A stretch of 64,000 nt of DNA from Neomelitea salexigens DSM 19753 (GTDB lineage Bacteria > Pseudomonadota > Gammaproteobacteria > Pseudomonadales > Spongiibacteraceae), in NCBI RefSeq assembly GCF_000422345.1, contig NZ_AULP01000009.1:62001-126000 (forward strand), given 5' to 3'. This document shows positions 25,971-33,863 of the stretch, piece by piece (the first letter of the stretch is position 1; every line of letters begins with the position of its first letter). Below the pieces are notes generated by a model that worked only from the letters and a program-made list of their open reading frames with translations, made no database searches and was not told the origin of the DNA. A program made the position numbers and the translations under genes.

Positions 25971-26575
25971 ATCACGACGTCGTCGAGAAAAATATCGGCT
26001 TGATGATTATTTTTATCATTGTCGCCATTAGTTTTGGAGCCCTGGTGGAGATCGTGCCGCTTTTCTTCCAAAAGCAAACGACAGAGCCGATTGCTGGCTT
26101 GAAGCCATTAAACGCGATGCAGCTAACCGGCCGAGATATCTATATCCGTGAAGGCTGCCACGTATGTCATTCGCAAATGGTTCGCCCTATGCGCTCTGAA
26201 ACAGAGCGCTATGGTCACTACTCTGTTGCCGGTGAATCTGTTTACGAACACCCCTTCCTGTGGGGCTCCAAGCGAACAGGGCCTGATCTGGCACGTCTAG
26301 GTGGACGTTATAGCGACGAGTGGCACCGTGCTCACTTGTACAACCCGCGCGATGTCGTGCCTGAATCCATTATGCCGTCGTACCCCTGGCTGTTTAAGAA
26401 CGAGATCGATGGCGATGAAGTAGGGAAGAAAATGCGAGCACTGCGCAAAGTGGGTGTGCCCTACACCGATGACGACATCGCCACAGCGGCCTCGCAAGTG
26501 GAAGGTAAGAAAGAGATCGACGCCATGGTTGCCTACTTGCAGCAGCTGGGAACACTAATCAAGTACAAACGTTGA
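25967..26575 (+). CDS. ccoO: cbb3-type cytochrome c oxidase subunit II (monoheme c)
   Basis: The 202-residue protein has one N-terminal membrane anchor (residues 9-29) and a periplasmic cytochrome c domain with the single heme site C-H-V-C-H ([10 protein letters not shown]), plus a Met-rich VRPM segment for the distal ligand. It passes electrons to CcoN. Its ATG overlaps the ccoN stop by four bases. It is of normal size for CcoO. Confidence 0.97.
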   Translation: MNHDVVEKNIGLMIIFIIVAISFGALVEIVPLFFQKQTTEPIAGLKPLNAMQLTGRDIYIREGCHVCHSQMVRPMRSETERYGHYSVAGESVYEHPFLWGSKRTGPDLARLGGRYSDEWHRAHLYNPRDVVPESIMPSYPWLFKNEIDGDEVGKKMRALRKVGVPYTDDDIATAASQVEGKKEIDAMVAYLQQLGTLIKYKR

Positions 26576-26584
26576 GGAGGATGT

Positions 26585-26755
26585 ATGTTTGATCAAGACA
26601 ATCTGCGTGCGTTATCAACGTTGTTGCTGTTCCTGGCATTCATGGGTGTGTGTTTCAACGTGTATAGAAGAAGCCGTAAATCGATGTATGACGAAGCAGC
26701 TCAGCTGCCATTTGTAGACGAAAGTAAAGCCAAGCAGGAGAGCCGAGATGAGTGA
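26585..26755 (+). CDS. ccoQ: cbb3 oxidase small subunit CcoQ
   Basis: A 56-residue protein starts at the ATG at 26585, 10 bases after the ccoO stop, with GAGGAGG just before it. It has one membrane helix (about residues 9-27), then a basic stretch YRRSRKS and an acidic polar tail, the usual CcoQ layout. It overlaps the start of ccoP by eight bases. CcoQ stabilises CcoP binding and the assembled oxidase. Confidence 0.9.
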   Translation: MFDQDNLRALSTLLLFLAFMGVCFNVYRRSRKSMYDEAAQLPFVDESKAKQESRDE

Positions 26756-27638
26756 TTTTTGGAGTGGCTGGATCATTGTCTTAACGGCGGTCTCCTATGT
26801 GCTTTTGGCATGGCTTCTGCTCTCAAATCGCAAGATCAATCAACCCAAAGACGGTGCGACAACAGGTCACATTTACGATGGTATCGAGGAATACGATAAT
26901 CCTATGCCATCGTGGTGGATCAAGATGTTTGTGCTCAGCATGGTGTTTGGTGCGGGTTACCTGTTGGCCTACCCTGGCATGGGCAAATTCCCCGGACTGT
27001 TGAATTGGACATCGGTTTCGCAGTGGCAGGGCAATGTGGATGCTGCAAAGCAAAAAAACGAAGCGCTCTACGCTGAGTTTATGGAAAAAGATGCCGAGGC
27101 CTTGGTTGCCGACCCCAAAGCGATGCGCATTGCCAAGCGGGTGTTCGCCAACAACTGTGCGATTTGCCACGGCAATGATGCAAAAGGAAGCTACGGCTTT
27201 CCGAACTTGGCTGACAACGACTGGTTGTACGGAGGCAGCCCGGATCAAATTGCTCACTCTATTCGCGATGGTCGTAGCGGCATGATGCCTGGTTGGCAGT
27301 CAGTACTCGGTGCCGAGGGTGTCAAGTCGATGGCGGCTTACGTGCAAAGCTTACGCGATGCTCAGGCGAGCGCTTCTGCGGAGCATGCCGAATCGCGCGA
27401 GAAGTTCACCATGCTGTGTGCCGGCTGTCACGGTGCATCGGGCGAGGGCAATATCGCGATGGGTGCCCCCCGACTGAATGACGACACTTGGCTATACGGT
27501 GGTGACACCGGCAAGATTATCCACAGCATCGCCAATGGCCGGTCAGGAAAGATGCCCGCTCATGCAGACAATTTGAGCGCAGCGAAGATCCACCTACTCA
27601 GTGCCTATGTTTATCAGCTTGCAGAAGAGGAACCATAA
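26748..27638 (+). CDS. ccoP: cbb3-type cytochrome c oxidase subunit III (diheme c)
   Basis: The 296-residue protein has N-terminal membrane segments and two cytochrome c domains with heme sites CAICH and CAGCH, each followed by a W-L-Y-GG-pattern and a distal Met in MMPGW and KMPAH. It takes electrons from soluble or membrane cytochromes c and feeds CcoO. It is the last structural gene of the oxidase, overlapping ccoQ and followed six bases later by ccoG. Confidence 0.97.
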   Translation: MSDFWSGWIIVLTAVSYVLLAWLLLSNRKINQPKDGATTGHIYDGIEEYDNPMPSWWIKMFVLSMVFGAGYLLAYPGMGKFPGLLNWTSVSQWQGNVDAAKQKNEALYAEFMEKDAEALVADPKAMRIAKRVFANNCAICHGNDAKGSYGFPNLADNDWLYGGSPDQIAHSIRDGRSGMMPGWQSVLGAEGVKSMAAYVQSLRDAQASASAEHAESREKFTMLCAGCHGASGEGNIAMGAPRLNDDTWLYGGDTGKIIHSIANGRSGKMPAHADNLSAAKIHLLSAYVYQLAEEEP

Positions 27639-27644
27639 TCTGCT

Positions 27645-29099
27645 ATGAACACTCAGGAGCGGCAACCGGCTGGCGGGCGTGAAACAAACCCAGAAAACCT
27701 TGCGGTAGAAATTGTAGTCCCGGCGGAAGTTGGGGAAATCGACCTCTACCAAAAGCGAGAAAAAATATACACTCGCGCAATTGAAGGGTTTTATCAGCGC
27801 ATTCGCGTATTCACCGGTTGGCCGCTGTTGTTGGGCTATATCATTCTACCGTGGTTGAATTGGGATGGCCGTCAGTCGGTCCTGTTTGACCTGCCCGCGC
27901 GGCAATTCCATGTTCTCGGACTCACCTTTTGGCCACAAGACATGACGATGTTGGCCTGGGTATTGATCATCGCTGCCTTTGGTCTTTTCGCGGTGACTAA
28001 CCTCGCTGGTCGGGTGTGGTGCGGCTACAGCTGCCCGCAGACCGTATGGACCAGTATCTTTATGTGGATGGAGCAGAAGGCTGAGGGGACGCGGAACCAG
28101 CGTATCAAGCTTGACGCGGCGCCCTGGTCCTTCGAAAAGCTGCGCAAGAAGGCGTACAAACACGCCATGTGGCTGGGCTTTGCATTTTTAACCGGCTTCA
28201 CCTTTGTCGGCTACTTTACCCCCGTTCGAGAGCTTGCCGTCGACTTTATTGACCTCTCAGCGAATGGCTGGGCTTTCTTCTGGATCGCGTTCTTTACCGC
28301 CGCGACTTACCTCAATGCCGGTTGGATGCGTGAGCAAGTGTGCATGTATATGTGTCCTTACGCGCGCTTTCAATCAGCGATGTTCGACCCCGACACGCTA
28401 ATTATCAGTTACGACAGTAAGCGCGGTGAACCCCGTGGCTCAAGGAAACGGGAAGCGCAATCCCAGGACGTTGGCCTGGGTGATTGCATAGATTGCCAGT
28501 TGTGTGTGCAAGTCTGTCCTACCGGGATCGATATTCGCGATGGTCTTCAATACGAGTGTATTGGCTGTGCCTTGTGTGTGGATGCCTGTAACTCGGTAAT
28601 GGATAAAATGGGTTACGAGCCCGGGCTGATTCGCTACGCAACGGAAAATAGCTTGAAGGGTAAGAAGACCCATATCATGCGTCCGCGCCTGCTGGGTTAT
28701 GTGGTAGCGATGACCCTGATGGTGGGGCTGTTAGCCTATAATATTGCTGATCGCGATGTGATTGAATTAAGCGTGCTGCGCGACCGTCAGGCGCTATTCA
28801 CCGAAGTGCAGGACGGCATGATTGAAAATAGCTACACCGTAAAGATCGCGAATAAAACGCAGCAGGAACATCGCTATCAGGTCGTTGTCGAGAGTGAGAT
28901 AAACTTCGAAAACTTCCACAAGCAGGAAATCAGTTTACAATCCGGGGAACTCTTAGACTTACCAATGCGACTGCAGGCTCGCGCAGACAGCCTTCCTTCC
29001 AGTCGTTCGCCGATCACGATCAGCGTACGACAAATGGACAAGGAGAATAGTGTTGCCGAAGTTGAAAGCAGTTTCTTTGGTCCGGTTCCTCAGCGTTAA
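27645..29099 (+). CDS. ccoG: cbb3 oxidase accessory ferredoxin-like protein CcoG
   Basis: This 484-residue membrane protein (FixG/RdxA family) has several membrane helices, an early Cys pair in VWCGYSCPQTVW, and a double [4Fe-4S] ferredoxin motif (CIDCQLCVQVCP and CIGCALCVDAC). The C-terminal domain is immunoglobulin-like. CcoG is a cupric reductase that supplies Cu(I) for the CuB site of the oxidase. The gene starts six bases after ccoP. Confidence 0.95.
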   Translation: MNTQERQPAGGRETNPENLAVEIVVPAEVGEIDLYQKREKIYTRAIEGFYQRIRVFTGWPLLLGYIILPWLNWDGRQSVLFDLPARQFHVLGLTFWPQDMTMLAWVLIIAAFGLFAVTNLAGRVWCGYSCPQTVWTSIFMWMEQKAEGTRNQRIKLDAAPWSFEKLRKKAYKHAMWLGFAFLTGFTFVGYFTPVRELAVDFIDLSANGWAFFWIAFFTAATYLNAGWMREQVCMYMCPYARFQSAMFDPDTLIISYDSKRGEPRGSRKREAQSQDVGLGDCIDCQLCVQVCPTGIDIRDGLQYECIGCALCVDACNSVMDKMGYEPGLIRYATENSLKGKKTHIMRPRLLGYVVAMTLMVGLLAYNIADRDVIELSVLRDRQALFTEVQDGMIENSYTVKIANKTQQEHRYQVVVESEINFENFHKQEISLQSGELLDLPMRLQARADSLPSSRSPITISVRQMDKENSVAEVESSFFGPVPQR

Positions 29100-29114
29100 G
29101 GTTAAATTTTGCCT

Positions 29115-29633
29115 ATGAATGCCGCCGCTAACACCCCTTGGTATCGCCAATTTTGGCCGTGGTTCTTAATCGTACTGCCAGGCGCTGTCGTGGTGGCGGG
29201 GCTGTCCACCGTCGCCATTTCGATGAAGCACGCCGATAACCTGGTTGCCGACGATTACTACAAAGAAGGTTTGGCGATTAACCAGCGCTTGTCGCAGGAT
29301 CGCCGCGCCGCGGAGAGCAATATCTCGGCGGCGATCGATTTTGCTTCGGGTGGCAGTATTCTCCTCGAACTCTCCGGCAATACCGTGTCCTGGCCAGACC
29401 ATGTGCAGTTGCTGCTACAACACCCGACCAGCCAGGAGCTTGATCACAGTGTGGTGTTGTCTCGGGAATCTCAGCGCGGCTATCGCGTTGATGTCGATAC
29501 GCTTGTGCAGGGACGTTGGTATCTGACCTTGCAGAGTGTCGGTTTGCCCGAGGCGGAAAGTTGGCGCTTAAAGGGTGAGGTCGATTTGAGCAGCCGGCGG
29601 GACGCCCTATTGGTGAGCCGTATCGGTGGCTGA
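29115..29633 (+). CDS. ccoH: cbb3 oxidase assembly protein CcoH (FixH)
   Basis: The 172-residue protein has one N-terminal membrane helix (WPWFLIVLPGAVVVAGLSTVAI) and a periplasmic FixH domain with the typical ADNLVADDYYKEGLAIN stretch. It is needed for assembly of the cbb3 oxidase. The ATG at 29115 is preferred over the in-frame TTG at 29109. It overlaps ccoI by eight bases. Confidence 0.92.
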   Translation: MNAAANTPWYRQFWPWFLIVLPGAVVVAGLSTVAISMKHADNLVADDYYKEGLAINQRLSQDRRAAESNISAAIDFASGGSILLELSGNTVSWPDHVQLLLQHPTSQELDHSVVLSRESQRGYRVDVDTLVQGRWYLTLQSVGLPEAESWRLKGEVDLSSRRDALLVSRIGG

Positions 29634-32064
29634 GACAAGCTGCTTTCATTGCGGTGAGCCGTTGCCAGCGAAAGGCCGTTACAGCTTAATTATCGATGGC
29701 CAAGAGCGGTTGATGTGCTGCCCGGCCTGCGTCGCAGTGTCGGAATGCATATTGGGAGCGGGTCTGGACGACTACTACCGAATGCGGGGCCAGCAAGCTA
29801 ACCGCCCTGCGGCCAGCGCTGAAGATTATCTGCAATACGACTCCCCCGCGGTATTCGAGCAGTTCTCCCACCCCGATGGTGAATGTTGGCAGAGCCAGCT
29901 CAGTGTCAGTGATATGCATTGTGCGGCCTGCGCCTGGTTGATCGAAAACCGCCTCGGTGCAATCGATGGTGTCAACGCAGTCCGTGTCAATTTGCAGCGC
30001 GGCATGGCAACTGTAGAATGGCGTCCCGCCCAGGTTCAGCTCAGCGAGATTTTTGCGTCGGTTCATCAGCTCGGCTATGGCGTTCAACCCTGGTCCGCTG
30101 AGGCCCATCTCCAGCAGCTGCAAGAAGGACAGAAAAGCCTGTTAAGGCGCCTTGGTTTGGCTGGCGTGGCGATGATGCAGTTAATGATGACGGCCATCGC
30201 ACTTTACGCTGGCGACTTTCAAGGCATCGACACCGATATCCGGCAATTGCTGCGCTGGTTTAGTTTGGCGATTGCCACGCCAGTGATTTTGTATTCCGCA
30301 CAACCGTTTTTTTCCGGCGCGTGGCGGGGTATCAAGGCCGGCCGAGCGGGCATGGATGTGCCGGTTTCCATCGCGATGCTCGCCGCCTATGGTGCCAGCC
30401 TAAGGGCGACGGTGAGCGGGGAAGGTCACGTCTATTTCGATACAGTGAGCATGTTTTGCTTTTTCTTGCTGCTCAGCCGCTACCTGCAAAATGCGGTGCA
30501 GCTGCGCCGCGAATCCTCGATTCGACCGTTACTCCCCCTTACCGCCAGGAAAGTTTCGCCCGACGGTGCAAACCAGTGGGTGGCGCTGTCGGCACTCCAG
30601 GACGGCGATGAGCTGCTGGTGCAGCCCGGTGAGCTGGTGCCCGTAGATGGTGTGGTTGTCAGCGGTCAGAGTAGTGTTGAAGATAGCGCCTTCACCGGCG
30701 AGTTTATGCCGCGCAGTAAAGTGCCCGGCGATACCGTACTGGCGGGTAGCCACAATATTGATGGCAGCTTGTGCCTTCGTCTTCAGGGCCACCCAGAGCA
30801 AAGTCGCTTGTCGCAAATTGATCAGTTGCTCGACAGTGCGCGTCTTGCTAAACCCCCTATAGCTGAGCTCGCCGATCGGATCAGTGGCTACTTCACCTTG
30901 TTTGTGTTGTTCTGCGCAGCGACGGCCTATACCTATTGGTCTTTCAACCCTGGTCACAGCGCTTTTCTCACCGCGCTTGCGGTGTTGGTGGTGAGTTGTC
31001 CCTGTGCATTGTCGCTGGCAACGCCCAGCAGTTATTCTGCGGCGGTCAGCGGCCTGCGTCGTCGCGGAGCCTTGGTTGCCAATGCGGCGGTGCTTGAGAA
31101 TTTGGCAGGCATCAGCCACGTTATTTTTGATAAAACCGGCACCCTTACCGAGGGTCGTCCTCGGCTGTTGAAAGTGGAGCTTGCGGGCGAGTTAGACCAA
31201 TGCCAGGCGCTGAGTATTGCCGCCGCACTTGAAGCCCCATCCAGCCACCCTATTGCCGAGGCTTTTTCAGTCGATGCCCTCAGTGCTGCGGGGTATACGC
31301 TGATAGCACTGGCGCCCAGTCAGCTGGAATTGCAGGCAGGGCAGGGAATTAGCGCCGTTATTGATGGCGACAGCTATAAAATTGGCCGACGTGAGTTTTG
31401 CGGACTTGCCGAGCAAGGTGACAGCGATGAGCTGATGACTGTGTACCTTGCTAAAAACGGCAAACTTGCGGCGCGTTTTTTCCTTGAGGACACCCTGCGT
31501 GAAGGCGCTGCGCAAGCGCTGGCCTTTTTAAAGCAGCGCGGTGTGCGCAGTGTGTTGTTAAGCGGTGACAGCTCTGATCAAGTCGCCGTTCTGGCCAACT
31601 CGCTGGGCTTTGATGAGTATCAAGCGGGCTGCACGGCAGCCGATAAGCTGGCGCGTATTAGCTCATTGCAGGCGATGGGCGGCACGGTGCTTATGGTCGG
31701 TGACGGCGTCAATGATGCGCCGGTTATTGCCGCCGCCGATGTCTCAGTGGCGATGGCGGGGGCGAGTGATCTGACGCGCTCCTGTGCAGATGTGGCGCTA
31801 TTGAGTGATCGCTTAAGCTTGATCGAGTTGTTGTTTACCAAATCAGCCAAGATGGGGCGTATTCTTCGACAAAATATATTCTGGGCCTTGCTGTATAACG
31901 GCACGGCCTTGCCGGCAGCCGCAGCGGGCTTGGTGCCACCGTGGTTAGCAGCAATAGGTATGTCGTTGAGCTCGCTGGTTGTGGTGTTAAATGCCCTGCG
32001 CCTGGATAGGCAAGAACAGCAGCGATCGCTGAACGCTCAGCATGTGGAGTTGGCCAGTGTCTAG
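29626..32064 (+). CDS. ccoI: Copper-transporting P1B-type ATPase for cbb3 assembly
   Basis: The 812-residue pump starts at a GTG. It has an N-terminal Cys-rich metal-binding segment (CFHCGEPLP, CCPAC), a heavy-metal domain with MHCAACAW, the membrane metal site SCPCALSLATP, the phosphorylation motif DKTGTLTEG and the hinge GDGVNDAP. This is the CcoI/FixI type, which exports copper slowly to load the oxidase rather than for resistance. It sits between ccoH and ccoS, overlapping both, in the standard order. Confidence 0.95.
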   Translation: MAETSCFHCGEPLPAKGRYSLIIDGQERLMCCPACVAVSECILGAGLDDYYRMRGQQANRPAASAEDYLQYDSPAVFEQFSHPDGECWQSQLSVSDMHCAACAWLIENRLGAIDGVNAVRVNLQRGMATVEWRPAQVQLSEIFASVHQLGYGVQPWSAEAHLQQLQEGQKSLLRRLGLAGVAMMQLMMTAIALYAGDFQGIDTDIRQLLRWFSLAIATPVILYSAQPFFSGAWRGIKAGRAGMDVPVSIAMLAAYGASLRATVSGEGHVYFDTVSMFCFFLLLSRYLQNAVQLRRESSIRPLLPLTARKVSPDGANQWVALSALQDGDELLVQPGELVPVDGVVVSGQSSVEDSAFTGEFMPRSKVPGDTVLAGSHNIDGSLCLRLQGHPEQSRLSQIDQLLDSARLAKPPIAELADRISGYFTLFVLFCAATAYTYWSFNPGHSAFLTALAVLVVSCPCALSLATPSSYSAAVSGLRRRGALVANAAVLENLAGISHVIFDKTGTLTEGRPRLLKVELAGELDQCQALSIAAALEAPSSHPIAEAFSVDALSAAGYTLIALAPSQLELQAGQGISAVIDGDSYKIGRREFCGLAEQGDSDELMTVYLAKNGKLAARFFLEDTLREGAAQALAFLKQRGVRSVLLSGDSSDQVAVLANSLGFDEYQAGCTAADKLARISSLQAMGGTVLMVGDGVNDAPVIAAADVSVAMAGASDLTRSCADVALLSDRLSLIELLFTKSAKMGRILRQNIFWALLYNGTALPAAAAGLVPPWLAAIGMSLSSLVVVLNALRLDRQEQQRSLNAQHVELASV

Positions 32065-32230
32065 TTTATATATTCTACTTCCGGTCGCGTTGGTGTTTTT
32101 CGTCGCCATTTGCGCACTCTTTTTTTGGGCGGTGAATCATCGTCAATTTGACGATCTTGACCGCGAGGCGCAGCGGATTCTCTACGATGATGAACGCCGC
32201 AATACGCGCGCAGATAAAAACGATGATTGA
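32057..32230 (+). CDS. ccoS: cbb3 oxidase maturation protein CcoS
   Basis: This small protein of about 57 residues has one membrane helix (SLYILLPVALVFFVAICALFF), then WAVNHRQFDDLDREA, the CcoS family hallmark. It is needed for cofactor insertion into the oxidase. A GTG at 32057 with GGAG upstream fits the family's usual MxxLYxLIP start better than the ATG at 32042. It overlaps ccoI and the next gene. Confidence 0.9.
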   Translation: MSSLYILLPVALVFFVAICALFFWAVNHRQFDDLDREAQRILYDDERRNTRADKNDD

Positions 32231-32948
32231 TCCCAGTAATATCAATTACACCGCGGCGTTTATGCTCGGCTTGATGGGCAGCCCGCATTGCTTGGGAATG
32301 TGCGGCGCTATCAGCGCACTGAGCGCGGCGTCCAGCGCGGGGCGGTCGCCAATCTTAATGCTGGGCTTTCAACTTGGCCGGATCAGCAGCTACGCACTCA
32401 TTGGCGCGATCGGCGGCGGTATTGCCGCGTGGCTTGGCGCGGAATTTATGGTCGTTGGCAAGGCATTGCGATTATTGGCGAGCGCGCTACTGATTATGGT
32501 CGCCGTCGCGCTGGCAGGCTGGTGGCGCGGTGGTGGTCTTATTGAACGCGGCGGCGCAAAAATTTGGCGGCGTATCCAGCCGCTTACTGTGAAGCTACTG
32601 CCGGCTGATCGTTTGCCCAAAGCCCTGGCGCTGGGTGTGCTGTGGGGCTTTTTGCCCTGTGGGCTGATATACAGCAGCTTGGCGTGGGCCAGTACCAGTG
32701 GCAGCGCGTCGCAGGCGTCGGCATTGATGTTTTTCTTTGGCCTGGGCACGCTTCCGGCGATGTTGGCGGTCAGCGCCGCGCAGCGCAGTGCTCTGGAATG
32801 GCTGCGCAACACCTTTTTTCGAAATACCGTTGCGGTGTTAATGATCCTGTGGGCGATCTTTTCCGCGTCGACCCTGTTTGGTTCCCACGGTGGTCACTCG
32901 GGGGCGAATGATGGTGCTGGCCAGTCAATGGAGCACCATCACCACTGA
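32223..32948 (+). CDS. SafE/TauE-like membrane protein (urease accessory-type)
   Basis: The ATG at 32223 overlaps the ccoS stop by eight bases and gives a 241-residue protein with about six membrane segments and the motifs GLMGSPHCLGMCG and WGFLPCGLIYS. This family regularly follows ccoS in cbb3 clusters and is linked to copper delivery or oxidase biogenesis. The C-terminus is His-rich (HGGHSGANDG, EHHHH), which could bind metal. It is the last gene of the cco block and converges with the leucine operon 13 bases away. Confidence 0.85.
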   Translation: MIDPSNINYTAAFMLGLMGSPHCLGMCGAISALSAASSAGRSPILMLGFQLGRISSYALIGAIGGGIAAWLGAEFMVVGKALRLLASALLIMVAVALAGWWRGGGLIERGGAKIWRRIQPLTVKLLPADRLPKALALGVLWGFLPCGLIYSSLAWASTSGSASQASALMFFFGLGTLPAMLAVSAAQRSALEWLRNTFFRNTVAVLMILWAIFSASTLFGSHGGHSGANDGAGQSMEHHHH

Positions 32949-32961
32949 TAATTACTGATCG

Positions 32962-33861
32962 CTATGTAGTTTGCTCCGTCAGCGCTTGTGCGGTTCGGGA
33001 TTGGTTGGGGCGGCCCAAGGTCGCCGAGATAGCGTTACCAGCAGCGATAAGCGCAGACAGGTCAATGCCGTGGTGAATGCCGAGGCCGTTGAGTAGGTAC
33101 ACAACATCCTCACTTGCCACATTGCCCGACGCACCTTTTGCATAGGGGCAGCCCCCTAAACCGGCAACCGAGCTATCGATAGTCGCGATACCGCGCAGCA
33201 TTGCTGTATAGATGTTGACCAGAGCCTGACCATAGGTGTCGTGACAATGCACGGCGAGCTGCTCGGGCGATATTTCGGCAAGCAAGCTGTCGAGTAAACG
33301 GTTCATCGACGCGGGGGTGCCCACGCCAATGGTGTCGCCTAGCGATATTTCGTAGCAGCCCATCGCCAGCATTTCCCGGCTGACTTCCAGTACTTTCTCC
33401 GGTGAAACACTGCCATCATAGGGGCAGCCGAGCACGCAGGATACATAGCCGCGCACGCGTATTTTGGCGTCGTTGGCCCTTTGCATTACCGCTTCGAAGC
33501 GCTTGAGGCTGTCGGCAATACTGCAATTGATATTCTTTTGCGAGAAGCCCTCCGACGCAGCGGCAAATACCGCCACTTCTTTTGCCCCAGCGGCGAGCGC
33601 GCGGTCGAGTCCCTGCAGGTTGGGCGTCAATGCGCTGTAACAGACCTCGTCGTCGGGAAGGGCGGCAAAAACCGCTTCGCTGTTGGCCATTTGCGGCACC
33701 CACTTGGGGTTCACGAAGCTACCGGCTTCAATATGCTTGACGCCAGCGTTTGCAAGCCGCTGAATCAAAGCCACTTTGTCGGCAACGCTGATGGCGTGTT
33801 TTTCATTCTGTAAGCCGTCGCGGGGGCCGACTTCTACCAGCTTTACGCTATTGGGGAGCAT
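32962..33861 (-). CDS. liuE: Hydroxymethylglutaryl-CoA lyase
   Basis: This 299-residue TIM-barrel lyase splits HMG-CoA into acetoacetate and acetyl-CoA, the last step of leucine breakdown. Signatures are VEVGPRDGLQNE at the N-terminus, HCHDTYGQAL (metal-binding His pair) and GLGGCPYAKGASGN with the catalytic Cys loop. It is the last gene of the liu operon, two bases after liuD, and also called mvaB. Confidence 0.95.
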   Translation of the reverse strand: MLPNSVKLVEVGPRDGLQNEKHAISVADKVALIQRLANAGVKHIEAGSFVNPKWVPQMANSEAVFAALPDDEVCYSALTPNLQGLDRALAAGAKEVAVFAAASEGFSQKNINCSIADSLKRFEAVMQRANDAKIRVRGYVSCVLGCPYDGSVSPEKVLEVSREMLAMGCYEISLGDTIGVGTPASMNRLLDSLLAEISPEQLAVHCHDTYGQALVNIYTAMLRGIATIDSSVAGLGGCPYAKGASGNVASEDVVYLLNGLGIHHGIDLSALIAAGNAISATLGRPNQSRTAQALTEQTT

Positions 33862-33863
33862 GG

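Noticed and set aside
32220-32235. TGATCC near the SafE-like start as an ECF sigma promoter
   Set aside because: It lies within coding sequence, and no CGTAA-like element was seen at the right distance; TGATCC occurs by chance elsewhere in the window too.
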